From positions 1-59,362 of the forward strand of contig NZ_QLKQ01000048.1 of the NCBI RefSeq assembly GCF_003349955.1: 59,362 bases of DNA. The letters run 5' to 3'. The stretch's first letter is position 1; every line of letters begins with the position of its first letter. This DNA comes from Azospirillum brasilense. GTDB taxonomy: Bacteria; Pseudomonadota; Alphaproteobacteria; Azospirillales; Azospirillaceae. Below are positions 36,943-45,941 of the stretch, one piece after another. Position numbers and translations under genes: made by a program. The notes below the pieces were generated by a model. The model had not been told where the DNA came from. It worked only from the letters and a program-made list of their open reading frames with translations, and searched no databases.

Positions 36943-37205
36943 GGCTTCTTCCCTCCCTTCGCGCCGCCCAGGCTGTCCTGGGACGGCGGCAGGCCGAACA
37001 GGGCCGGATCGTCCGCGATGGCCTTTTCCAGGTCGCGCTCCACCTTCACGCGGACTTCCTGTTCGATCCGGATGTTCAGGTTGATCTCGATGGGCTTGTC
37101 GGGCGCCTCGACCTTGACGGTCGGGGTGCAGGCGGCCAACCCGGCCGCCAACCCGGCGATCAGTGCGGCGGTCGGGACGCGCCGGCTTCGAACCGTGTGT
37201 CTCAT
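36939..37205 (-). CDS. ynbE: YnbE-like lipoprotein
   Basis: An 88-aa lipoprotein with leader and lipobox GLAAGLAAC (Cys26) and a short mature part rich in beta residues (VKVEAPDKPIEINLNIRIEQEVRVKVERD), the YnbE signature. In E. coli YnbE is reported to form outer-membrane beta-strand stacks that complete the YdbH bridge. It overlaps both ydbH and ydbL by four bases (ATGA), so the three are translationally coupled. Confidence 0.92.
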   Translation of the reverse strand: MRHTVRSRRVPTAALIAGLAAGLAACTPTVKVEAPDKPIEINLNIRIEQEVRVKVERDLEKAIADDPALFGLPPSQDSLGGAKGGKKP

Positions 37206-38674
37206 GGGTTCTTTCGTTGAAACTCCGTCATGCGGTCGCGCACCGTCTCGGGAATGCGGTAGGTGTCCAGGCTCTGCCGCAGGATCCGGTCGAGCGCGCC
37301 GCTCACCTTAAGGTTAAGCGCGACCGGATAGCCATCGTAGAATGCCGGGTTCGAGCCGCGGATGGCGATGCCGACCGCCAGCTCGCCGCCGGCCTGCCCA
37401 TCCACGGTGGCGCTCAGCGTGTCGTAGCGGAAGTCGGTCAGTGCACCCATCAGCAGGGCCGTCGGGCTCCCCTCCTCCCCCTTCAGGAAGCCGGGCGGAT
37501 TCTCCGGGTCGTAGCGCAGCGTGCCGGGAGCGTCGGCCTCCAGCAGCCCGCCGTCCAGATGGACGGAGTCGGCACCGATGCGCACCGGCAGGCGCCCGCT
37601 GACCGTTCCGCTGGCCTCCAGCCCGTCCACCGCGACCATCGCCAGCATCGGGCCGAGATGCACGCGCTCCGCCCGCAGCGTGACCGTCCCCCGCGGCGCC
37701 GCCGGGTCGATGGCGAAGGGGTCCGCCCGCAGCACACCGCCGGCCCAATGCCATTCGGCGCGCTCCACGCTCAGCCGCCCCTTCGTCCCGTAGCCGAAGC
37801 GGACGGTGCCGTCGGTCAGCGGCAGCCCGACGTCGAGCAGCTTCACCGCCAGCGTCTGTCCGGGCGCGACCACCGGCGGGAACAGGCTGGGAAGCGACAG
37901 CACGCCGTTGATCCCGCTGGCCGCCACCGGCCCGAATTTCCCGGCAAGATCGGCGAGCAGCAGGTCGCCCTGGGCCTTCAGCGCCGCACCGTCCCAGGTG
38001 AGTCGGGCCTTGGCGGTCAGGGTGCCCACCGTCTCGGCGATGGTGCCGGCGCCCGTCCAGTGGGTCAGGACCGGCAGGCCCCCGGCCGGGGCGGTCAACG
38101 TTGCCTGCCCGCGGTGGGTCGCGCCGTCGCGGATCATGGTCAGGCGCAGCGTCCCCCCGGCCGTGCCCCGTGGTGTCGCCAGCGTCACCGCGGCGTCGTC
38201 GAGCTGGATGGTGTCGATGGGAACCACGAGGCGCCCGCCGTCCGCCGCGCCCCCGTTGCCGCTCGCCCCGGCGGACCCGGTCAACGGATAGCCGGCGATG
38301 CGCAGGCTGCCGTCCTTGGCCACGTCCAGCCTCAGGCGGACGTCCGCAAGCTCCAGGCGTTCGATTCGCCCCTCCAGAAGGGCGTCCGTCGGATGACGGA
38401 TGGTGAGGATTCCGCCCACCGCCCCCTGACGGTCCAGGCGGAGGACGGCGCGGGTCCGCTCCAGCGACAGGTCGGTCACCGTCACGGCGGCGTCCGGGAA
38501 GCCGGCGCGGCGCAGCGCCTGCGTGGCGGCGGTGCCGGCCAGATCGCTCCGGTGCTGGACGGCGAGGGCGACCGCGCCACCGATCAGCGCCAGCTTTACC
38601 AGCACCAGCCATCGTCTCAACCGCCGCACGCCTTGCTGCCGCACGCCCCACCCCTCGCCATCCAAAAGTGCCAT
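37202..38674 (-). CDS. ydbH: YdbH-like AsmA-family intermembrane transport protein
   Basis: A 490-aa protein with one N-terminal membrane anchor (about 22-42, WLVLVKLALIGGAVALAV) and a long beta-rich periplasmic part, matching the C-terminal YdbH/DUF domain (LRADPFAIDPAAPRGTVTLRAE; GGLLEADAPGTLRYDP). TamB, YhdP and YdbH are redundant phospholipid bridges to the outer membrane in E. coli. At 490 aa it is shorter than E. coli YdbH (about 880 aa). The ATG at 38674 follows GAAAGAGACCG; longer readings add unrelated residues. Confidence 0.85.
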   Translation of the reverse strand: MALLDGEGWGVRQQGVRRLRRWLVLVKLALIGGAVALAVQHRSDLAGTAATQALRRAGFPDAAVTVTDLSLERTRAVLRLDRQGAVGGILTIRHPTDALLEGRIERLELADVRLRLDVAKDGSLRIAGYPLTGSAGASGNGGAADGGRLVVPIDTIQLDDAAVTLATPRGTAGGTLRLTMIRDGATHRGQATLTAPAGGLPVLTHWTGAGTIAETVGTLTAKARLTWDGAALKAQGDLLLADLAGKFGPVAASGINGVLSLPSLFPPVVAPGQTLAVKLLDVGLPLTDGTVRFGYGTKGRLSVERAEWHWAGGVLRADPFAIDPAAPRGTVTLRAERVHLGPMLAMVAVDGLEASGTVSGRLPVRIGADSVHLDGGLLEADAPGTLRYDPENPPGFLKGEEGSPTALLMGALTDFRYDTLSATVDGQAGGELAVGIAIRGSNPAFYDGYPVALNLKVSGALDRILRQSLDTYRIPETVRDRMTEFQRKNP

Positions 38675-38817
38675 CGGTCTCTTTCGGGTATGAACACCCG
38701 AAAGGCAGTCTATCGTCCATCGTGGGCGGGATGCGACCGCGCCGCGTTGGGACAACGAAGAGGCGGCGGCGGAAGAGGGTTCCGACCGCGCCGATGAAGG
38801 CAGCCCCGCAGGGCGTC

Positions 38818-38846
38818 TTTGCATCGGCGCCGGTTTCCCCTATGGT
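38818..38846 (+). promoter_or_regulatory. Possible sigma-70-type promoter of the cyclophilin gene
   Basis: TTTGCA (38818-38823) and TATGGT (38841-38846), 4/6 matches each, are 17 bases apart. The start site would be near 38853, about 30 bases before the ATG. Confidence 0.35.
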
Positions 38847-38881
38847 CGCGTCCGCGGAATCGGCACATCGGAGTGTTTCGC

Positions 38882-39433
<552 letters not shown>

Positions 39434-39568
39434 CGGCGTCGGAAGGATCGCCCGTCACGGCGATTCTGTTTCGGTGATCCCAACCGGGTGATCCTGACGG
39501 CGACTGGGGCGGTGAAACCGCGCACCGCCCCGTTTCCGGTCGCACGCCCTCTGGCGCTGTTCAGGCGC

Positions 39569-42262
39569 TCAGGGCCCGTTCATCGCCGCGGTCAGCGCCA
39601 CCAGGAGGTCCCGCATGCTGCGGGGACGGTCCTGCCAGCGCATCGACAACCCGCTCAGCAGAACCTTTTCGAATCCCGCCGGCACCGTGGCGCCGCCTTC
39701 GGCCAGCCGGGGCACCCGGTCGTTCATGAAGCGGCTGGTGGCGTCGGGCGGCGTCTTGCCGGTCAGCGCGTAATAGGCGGTGGCGCACAGCGCGTAGACG
39801 TCCGTCCAAGGCCCCTGCTTGCCGTCCGGCGCGTATTGTTCGGGCGGGGCGTAGCCCGGCTTCAGGATCACCGTCAGGTCGGCGCTCTTTCCCGCGGCGT
39901 GGCGCGCGGCGCCGAAATCCAGCAGTTTGCGCTCGCCGCCGCTCGTCAGGAAAATGTTGTCGGGGCTGATGTCGCGGTGGATCAGTCCCTGCTCGTGCAC
40001 GGCGTGCAGCGCCTTGATGATCGGCGACAGGAGGATCAGCGCCTGGCGCGCCGCGATCCGTCCCCCGCTTTCGGCGACGTGCCGCTTCAGGGTCCGTCCG
40101 TCGAGCAGTTCCATCACGAGATAGGCGGTCTCGTTCTCCTCGAAGAAGTCCTGGACGCTGACGATCTCCTTCACCTCCCGCAGGCGGGCGAGCATGCGCG
40201 CCTCCTCCAGGAATTTCGCCAGCCCGGCCGAGAAGCCTCGCGCGTGCTCGTCGGAAAAGGGAGCAACCCCCAATGATCCGGCGGCGCGGGACACCAGATT
40301 GGCCGGATAGAACTCCTTCACCGCGACCTTGATCTGAAGCCGCTCGTCCCAACCGAGATAGGTGGCGCCGAATCCTCCCTGCCCCAGGATGCGGCCGACG
40401 AGATAGCGACTCAACAGCCGCGTTCCCGGAAGCAGATGAATGCCAGCCCGGTTCTGGACACGGACCGGGTAGCCGCAATCCCGGCACGCCTCGCGCGGAG
40501 CCTTCGGAACGAAGCAGGCCGGGCACAGGCCCGGCGCGGCGGCGACTGGAGCCTCCACCGTCACCGCGGCGAGGCTGACCGGAGGGGCGAGGCCGCGGAC
40601 CGGTGGCGCCACCACGGTCGGCAGCGCCGTCGCGCCGCAAGGTTCGAAGGACGCCCCCGCCCCACCCCGCGCGGCCGGTGGAGATGGTTTTGCCGAGGGC
40701 AGCGGCATCTGGCTCAGCCGGTCCAGCAACTCGTAGAGGCGGCGGACCTCCGCCTGGGCGATGTCGTCGCCCTGGGCGCCGGCCAGTTCGGCCTGGAACG
40801 GCGGCTGGCGGACGGTCTCCACGATGTGCTGGCGCAGGACCGACAGCGCCGCGTCGTCGCCGACCAGACCGGAACAGGCCAGTTCCGCCAGCCGGATGAT
40901 CCGGCGGCGCGGCAGCGGTTCGATCTGGCGCAGGCGCTGGACCAGCCGGCCCCGCCGGACAAACTCGTCGACCACCGAAGCCGCGCGGGCGGTGATCCGC
41001 TCCCGGTCGTGCTCCGCCAGGGCGGAACCGCGGATGGCCTCCACCGCTCCGGTCAGGGCCTGCCGCACCAGCGCCGTGTCGGGCGTCTGGAGCACCATGT
41101 TCTCCACCAGCAACTCATTCTTCAGCGCGGCGTCCAGCGCGTCGACGACCTCGCCCAAGTGCCGTTCCGCTGCGGGCACCGCGGAGACGGCCGTCAGATA
41201 ATGGATTCGGCAGATCAGGTCCGGCTGGGTTTCGCTGAGACCGACGATGGACCGGCGGTAGGCGCTTGCCCCGCCCTGCTCCAGCCGGCGGGAGTAACGG
41301 ACGGTCAGGGCATCGGCCATGGCGGCGCCGCCGGTCAGGCCCGCCGGCGACAGCAGATGGCCCGTCAACGTCCGCAACAGCTCCGCCTCCTGTTCCGCGG
41401 TGCCGCGCCCGAGCGGCTGCGGCGCGCGGAGCTGGCGCCGGATGCGCTCCAGCACCATGGCGCGGGCGGCGGGCAGACGGCCCTGGCGGAACAGGCCGTT
41501 GAGAACGCCCAGCCGGTTCGGCCCGAACGCCTCCATCGGCAAGCGCCCGAACAAAAGGTTGCACAGCGTGACCAACGGCGACCCGCCGGCCGGTGTGCCG
41601 CCGAACAGCTCCTGGGTCGCGGCGGGCGAGGCCAGCACGTCGCCGATCATCCCGTCCAGCGCCGCGGACAGGGCATCCTGCCGTTCCGCCGGGAAAAGCT
41701 GAATCAGCGCATCGAGCTTCGACGTCCAGGTCCGGCATTCCTCCAGTTCCAGTGAGATCGCGACGCGCAGGTCGAATCCGGCGTCCCCGGTCGGCGACTT
41801 TCCCGCCGCGCTGCGCAGGATGGACTCGATGAGGCCACGCCCCCGAGCCAGCCCGGAGAGGGCGGTCTGGGCCGCCCGCGCCTTCGCCACGGTTTCGGAA
41901 ACCGCGTTGTCGAGCGCGCGGCGGCGGGCCTTCGCCTCCTGTCCGGGAAGCCGGGCCTGCACCGTCGCGATCCGGCCCAGAGCGGACTCCATCAGCGTTG
42001 CCTTGGCCTGGAGCGCCTTCAGGTGACGGCTGTTGTGGATCAATTCCGTCGGAGTCAGCACGAGGCCGTCGAGATGCTGGCGCAGGACGACGCCGATGAC
42101 CATCCGCGCCGGCCCGTCATGGTGATCGGCAAGCGTGTGGCACAGCACCGCCTCGTCGAGCGCGCCGGCGGGGCCGGGCGCCCCTGCGGAGGCGGATGTC
42201 CTGGAGGCGGGCATTGACACGGTCGGCCTTTGGGCGGGATCGGCGCGGCGCGCGGATGGCAT
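39569..42262 (-). CDS. Ser/Thr protein kinase with zinc ribbon and large N-terminal helical region
   Basis: An 897-aa protein. Residues about 620-897 form a Hanks-type kinase: G-loop GQGGFGATYLG, catalytic Lys in VAVKEFYP, HRDISPDN loop, DFGAAR (DFG) and GYAPPEQY (APE). Just before it (about 575-600) is a zinc ribbon, CPACF...CRDCGYP. The first about 560 residues are mostly helical with no family I can name, followed by a Pro/Ala-rich linker. No membrane segment is seen, so it is cytoplasmic. The ATG at 42262 is used; one at 42214 is possible. Targets are unknown; no phosphatase is adjacent. Confidence 0.85.
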   Translation of the reverse strand: MPSARRADPAQRPTVSMPASRTSASAGAPGPAGALDEAVLCHTLADHHDGPARMVIGVVLRQHLDGLVLTPTELIHNSRHLKALQAKATLMESALGRIATVQARLPGQEAKARRRALDNAVSETVAKARAAQTALSGLARGRGLIESILRSAAGKSPTGDAGFDLRVAISLELEECRTWTSKLDALIQLFPAERQDALSAALDGMIGDVLASPAATQELFGGTPAGGSPLVTLCNLLFGRLPMEAFGPNRLGVLNGLFRQGRLPAARAMVLERIRRQLRAPQPLGRGTAEQEAELLRTLTGHLLSPAGLTGGAAMADALTVRYSRRLEQGGASAYRRSIVGLSETQPDLICRIHYLTAVSAVPAAERHLGEVVDALDAALKNELLVENMVLQTPDTALVRQALTGAVEAIRGSALAEHDRERITARAASVVDEFVRRGRLVQRLRQIEPLPRRRIIRLAELACSGLVGDDAALSVLRQHIVETVRQPPFQAELAGAQGDDIAQAEVRRLYELLDRLSQMPLPSAKPSPPAARGGAGASFEPCGATALPTVVAPPVRGLAPPVSLAAVTVEAPVAAAPGLCPACFVPKAPREACRDCGYPVRVQNRAGIHLLPGTRLLSRYLVGRILGQGGFGATYLGWDERLQIKVAVKEFYPANLVSRAAGSLGVAPFSDEHARGFSAGLAKFLEEARMLARLREVKEIVSVQDFFEENETAYLVMELLDGRTLKRHVAESGGRIAARQALILLSPIIKALHAVHEQGLIHRDISPDNIFLTSGGERKLLDFGAARHAAGKSADLTVILKPGYAPPEQYAPDGKQGPWTDVYALCATAYYALTGKTPPDATSRFMNDRVPRLAEGGATVPAGFEKVLLSGLSMRWQDRPRSMRDLLVALTAAMNGP

Positions 42263-42495
42263 GAGGGGCGCGTCATAATCCGGCCGATCCGGTAAACAGC
42301 CGGTATACGACGGGCAAAATGGCTGATCGGTCCGGTTGCGCAACGCGTCGCGCTGTTTGCGCAAAGGTGTTGCAAGGGGGCATCGGGAACAGCCGGCGGC
42401 ACACTTTTGCGCGCAGCCCCGCCCTTCCCTTCCCCTGCGGGCTGTGCGATACCCGGACGATACCGGCGCCCAACCACCGCCGGCAGGAGGTCCGG

Positions 42496-43449
42496 ATGCG
42501 GCAGGTCGAGTTGGACCAGGGAATCGGCGCTCACACCCTTACCCACACTCTTACATTGAATCGCAGCGCTGCGAACGGCTCTCTGGAGTGCACGCTGTGT
42601 CCGGGGCGTGGCGGTGTCGTGGCAAGCCTCGCCTGGAGCGGCGCGAACGGCACCGTCGATCTGCTTCGCCCGGCCTCCGACCGGGCGCTGCGCCATGGCT
42701 CGGCCACCGACATGGGGTGCTTTCCGCTGGTGCCCTTCTCCAACCGCATCGCCGGAGGGGAATTCACTTTCGACGGGCGGCGGGTGCGGCTTCCGCTCGA
42801 CGGGGACGGCAACCCGCATGTCATCCACGGTCATGGCTGGCGCGCCGACTGGACGGTCGAGGACGCCAGCGCCTCGGCCGCGCGCATGGTCTTCCGCCAC
42901 CGCGCCGACGCCTGGCCCTGGCGCTACCGCGCGACGCAGACCGTGGTGCTGGAGGAGGACGGGGCCAGCCTGACCCTCTCCCTGGTCAACGAGGACGACA
43001 CGCCGATGCCCGCCGGAATCGGGCTGCACCCCTATTTCCCGAAGCCGCCGGGCACGCGGCTGACCGCCCGCGTCGGCGGCGTCTGGCTGAACGGCCCGAC
43101 GATCCTTCCCGTGGAACGCGTCGCGGTGCCGCCCGGCTGGGCCTTCACGGATGGGGTCGTCATGGACCGGACCGTCCTGGACAACGGATTCACCGGCTGG
43201 GATGGCGTGGCGGCGCTGGACTGGCCCACGCTCGGCCGGCGGCTGTCGATCGAGACGGAGGGACCGTTCGGCCATCTCATCGTCTACGCGCCGCCGGATG
43301 CGGACTATCTCTGCGTCGAGCCGGTCTCCCACATGACCGACGCCGTCAACCGCCCGGAGGAGCCCGGCAACGGTCTGCGCCGTCTGGAGCCGGGCGAGGA
43401 GCTGAGCGGCACCATGCGCCTGCGCCTGGAAACGCTCATCCACTTGTGA
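42496..43449 (+). CDS. Aldose 1-epimerase (galactose mutarotase family)
   Basis: A 317-aa mutarotase-like protein. GNPHVIHGHGW holds the first conserved histidine, GIGLHPYFP the second, and LCVEPVSHMTDAVN the catalytic glutamate. It interconverts alpha and beta aldoses. The ATG at 42496 follows AGGAGG with a five-base spacer; longer readings are rejected. Divergent from the kinase gene. Confidence 0.92.
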   Translation: MRQVELDQGIGAHTLTHTLTLNRSAANGSLECTLCPGRGGVVASLAWSGANGTVDLLRPASDRALRHGSATDMGCFPLVPFSNRIAGGEFTFDGRRVRLPLDGDGNPHVIHGHGWRADWTVEDASASAARMVFRHRADAWPWRYRATQTVVLEEDGASLTLSLVNEDDTPMPAGIGLHPYFPKPPGTRLTARVGGVWLNGPTILPVERVAVPPGWAFTDGVVMDRTVLDNGFTGWDGVAALDWPTLGRRLSIETEGPFGHLIVYAPPDADYLCVEPVSHMTDAVNRPEEPGNGLRRLEPGEELSGTMRLRLETLIHL

Positions 43450-43488
43450 TGAGAACCGCTTTTGGGATTTTACCTACGAGGCATCTCC

Positions 43489-44214
43489 CTAAGACCTTTT
43501 GCCCTCGACAATGGTCTTCCGGCCACCGGTCGGTGCCGTCGTGGCAGGAGGGCGCAGGTATTGCTCTCGGAATGAGGACAGGTCCATCGCGCAATAAGAG
43601 GACGCCACGATCGTCAGCGATGCGACCTCGACACAAGCGCCGACCGGCTGGTGAAATGGCTCCGAGCTGACGCGGTCAAACTGGTTTATGTTGCCTGCGC
43701 CGTCTTTGACCGAATAGCGGAAGCGGAACGACCGTTGGGCTTCACGATCCATTGATGATCCGATCACAGCGCCCAGCAAGGACGCGCCCAAATGGCTGGT
43801 CGCGGAGTAATTTATGCTTGGCCCTCTGAAGGCACTGTCGACGTACATTGCCGACCCGAGAGATCCACCAAGCGCGGAACCGCCAATCGTGCCGGGCGTC
43901 GATTCATCCACTCCCTGCACATTGAGGATTATAGCGTAATTCGCCAGTTCGCTGACATTCACGTCATAGCGATCACGCACGGTATCTCGCTCGCCATCGG
44001 TCAAAGCAAACCAGACAACGGTGCTGACGGTTAGCACAGGACGCGTGCCCGGCGGCGGCGCCGTCGCTGGCGCGGTGCCTGCACCAGCGCCGGACGGAAC
44101 TGCGGCAACCTGCGGAGGCGGGGAATATCGGCTCGAGACCGCAGGACCCGTTACGACCCCGTCGGCACAGGCGGCGCAGACCATGGTAGCCAGCAAGGCG
44201 GCGCGGTAGAGCAT
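43489..44214 (-). CDS. Glycine-zipper lipoprotein, 241 aa
   Basis: Leader MLYRAALLATMVCAACADG has a lipobox ending at Cys16. The mature part begins with a Pro/Ala-rich stretch, then TVVWFALTDGERDTVRDRY, a central Gly-rich segment (GGSALGGSLGSAMY and LGASLLGAVIGSSMD) and cysteines near the end (GACVEVA, SSYCAMD). This resembles glycine-zipper outer-membrane lipoproteins but no family is certain. The ATG at 44214 has GAGG upstream; the GTG at 44226 is the alternative. Less GC-rich than its neighbours. Confidence 0.7.
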   Translation of the reverse strand: MLYRAALLATMVCAACADGVVTGPAVSSRYSPPPQVAAVPSGAGAGTAPATAPPPGTRPVLTVSTVVWFALTDGERDTVRDRYDVNVSELANYAIILNVQGVDESTPGTIGGSALGGSLGSAMYVDSAFRGPSINYSATSHLGASLLGAVIGSSMDREAQRSFRFRYSVKDGAGNINQFDRVSSEPFHQPVGACVEVASLTIVASSYCAMDLSSFREQYLRPPATTAPTGGRKTIVEGKRS

Positions 44215-44222
44215 TGTCTTCC

Positions 44223-44723
44223 TCACGCTTTCTTGAGCAGTGGAGAGGCCAGTTTCACAAACTCCGTGGCGGTGGCCCGGCGCGCCTCGCGTTCAGCGTC
44301 CTCTGCCGAGCCATAACCCCAGGTGTTCCATCGAAAGGCGTGAGCAGCCGGCTCTATGACGCCGATCAAGTCGGCCTGAGGAGACAACATCTTCACGCGC
44401 AGACTGACCACCGAGTGCCATCGTGGCGCCGAAAAATACGTTCTGAACTCATTGACTTCGACGATGAATTTGTACTTTTTGCCACCTGATGCCGGAACTG
44501 AAGACAGGACGGAAGCGAGGTCCAGCCAAACGACATTTAGAGCATTCGACGCCGTGCGATCCTGTCGCAGATCAACGACTTCAAAATCCACGTCGTTGAC
44601 CGACACGTTGTCGATTTGAACACCTTCCATGCTTTGCTGGGTCGGTCGCGTATCACTGTACGCGCAGCCTGTGATCGACAACACAGCCAGAGCCAGAACG
44701 GCGCGCGCCCATAAACCAGACAC
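44223..44723 (-). CDS. Hypothetical lipoprotein, 166 aa
   Basis: The GTG at 44723 follows AAGGAAATTAAAGGC and gives VSGLWARAVLALAVLSITGC, a textbook lipobox with Cys20. The mature part is beta-rich (VQIDNVSVNDVDFEVVDLR, KKYKFIVEVNEFRTYF) and ends with a helical EDAEREARRATATEFVKLASP. I do not recognise the family; it resembles small outer-membrane lipoproteins of the LptE/YajG kind in size and pattern. It lies just upstream of the glycine-zipper lipoprotein, with nine bases between the frames as called or a four-base overlap if GTG is used. Confidence 0.7.
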   Translation of the reverse strand: MSGLWARAVLALAVLSITGCAYSDTRPTQQSMEGVQIDNVSVNDVDFEVVDLRQDRTASNALNVVWLDLASVLSSVPASGGKKYKFIVEVNEFRTYFSAPRWHSVVSLRVKMLSPQADLIGVIEPAAHAFRWNTWGYGSAEDAEREARRATATEFVKLASPLLKKA

Positions 44724-45119
44724 GCCTTTAATTTCCTTGCGATGCCCTTCGCCGGAATTTTCTAAAGTCCCCACTCCGATCTCCACTCGCGCTATGCCAA
44801 CAAAGTCGCCTCAGGTGGCCACCTGCACGAGTATCGCAATGTCAGTTTGATCGAGTCCAGAGCAAGCTTTTCCGGGCTGCCCCTTTCAGACCGCTTCCAG
44901 CAGGTCATCGACGCTTGAAGCGGTAGAAGTCTGCCAACATGCCTCACGACCGACAAGCATCGGTGTGCTACGCATCATTTTGCCGAGCGCCTTCATGGCC
45001 GCAACGTCTCAAACTAGCGTTCGAGCGCTGAAAACGCCTAAAAAAATGCATTCCGGTTGTTGCAAGGGTCAAGTCTGCCCCTTGTTTTCACCACCGTTGG
45101 CCGCCGGGTAGTTGGACGT
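44724..45119. other. Gap without a convincing gene
   Basis: 396 bases between the lipoprotein pair and the LprI-like gene. It holds the promoter and leader of the lipoprotein gene and a hairpin at 45063-45084. No frame over 60 codons has coding character or a ribosome-binding site. Composition is AT-richer than the chromosome average. It may be a decayed remnant of a mobile element or gene, but I see no transposase residues or clear terminal repeats. Confidence 0.6.
45063..45084 (-). terminator. Hairpin downstream of the LprI-like gene
   Basis: CAAGGG (45063-45068) and CCCTTG (45079-45084) form a six-bp stem with a 10-base loop, 36 bases past the 45120 stop. On the plus strand it is followed by TTTT; on the minus strand a T-run comes only about 20 bases later, so it may act on either strand. 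Confidence 0.4.
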
Positions 45120-45929
45120 TTAGCGGCACCGCACGAAGGTGGCGCCGAAAGCCGGCGGGTCCAGCGTCAGGAACAGCCGGTCCAGCCGCGGCGCCTCGGC
45201 GGCATCCAGGCGCAGCACACCTTCCGGCAACCCCTCTTCCCCGCCGAAGGCCAAACCCTCCGCCAGATCGCCCTCGCCGGGCGCCAGCGGGCCTTCCAGC
45301 GGGAAGGCCGGGATGCGCGGGTCGTGCAGGCTGAACCCGCCGTCGCCGGTGATCTCCAGATAGGAGGTCCGGCAATCGTCGATGGGCGTCCGGGTGGCCG
45401 GATCGGCCTTGGCCCAGCGACCGGTCAGGGCCGGCAGGTCCACCGTGCGCTTTGCCGGTGCCGACCTGGTCTGGCCTTGGCCGATGGGCTGAACCGGGCG
45501 TTGCGGGGCGGACGCGGTGACGGTCAGAGGCTCGTCCGCCACCGGGGCCCGGCGGGCGGCCAGTTCCGTCTCCAACGCCTTGGTGCGCTCGGCCATCTGG
45601 CGGGTCAGACAGGCCGCGCGGTCCTTACTCTTCTTCGGGTCGGCCAGATCGGCCTCCGCCACCGGACAGGCGGCGTCCCGCCGCTGGACCCACGCGCGCT
45701 GGCCGGCGGCGACCGCCTCCTCCCCGGCCTTCCCGGCCTCGTCGGACAGTGTGCGAAGCGCCGACTCGAGCTTATCGGCGGCGGCGGCGATCGACGCGTC
45801 GCGACACAGAAGAAGCGCCATCGGCGCATCGCCGGCGCAGTCCACGGGCTTGGCGGCCTCCCCGCTGGTGTCCGCCGCCAGGGCCGTACCGGCCATCAGC
45901 ATGCCCGCCAGAAGAATCGCTGCCCGCAT
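45120..45929 (-). CDS. LprI-like (DUF1311) periplasmic protein
   Basis: A 269-aa exported protein. A signal peptide (1-19, MRAAILLAGMLMAGTALAA) precedes a DUF1311/LprI N-terminal domain (about 30-115: LLCRDASIAAAADKLESALR, AGQRAWVQRRDAACP, CLTRQMAERTKALE), a fold linked to lysozyme inhibition in LprI. The rest (about 165-269) is unassigned and contains two cysteines (DDCRTSYL, FVRCR at the end). The ATG at 45929 is favoured because AAGGG lies nine bases upstream; an ATG at 45938 is close. It is next to, and likely co-transcribed with, the unknown 45942-46868 gene. Confidence 0.75.
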   Translation of the reverse strand: MRAAILLAGMLMAGTALAADTSGEAAKPVDCAGDAPMALLLCRDASIAAAADKLESALRTLSDEAGKAGEEAVAAGQRAWVQRRDAACPVAEADLADPKKSKDRAACLTRQMAERTKALETELAARRAPVADEPLTVTASAPQRPVQPIGQGQTRSAPAKRTVDLPALTGRWAKADPATRTPIDDCRTSYLEITGDGGFSLHDPRIPAFPLEGPLAPGEGDLAEGLAFGGEEGLPEGVLRLDAAEAPRLDRLFLTLDPPAFGATFVRCR

Positions 45930-45941
45930 CGCCCACATCCC

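Noticed and set aside
44724..45119. A possible tRNA or transposase remnant in the gap
   Set aside because: I could fold no cloverleaf and saw no transposase motif in any frame; only one short hairpin is evident.
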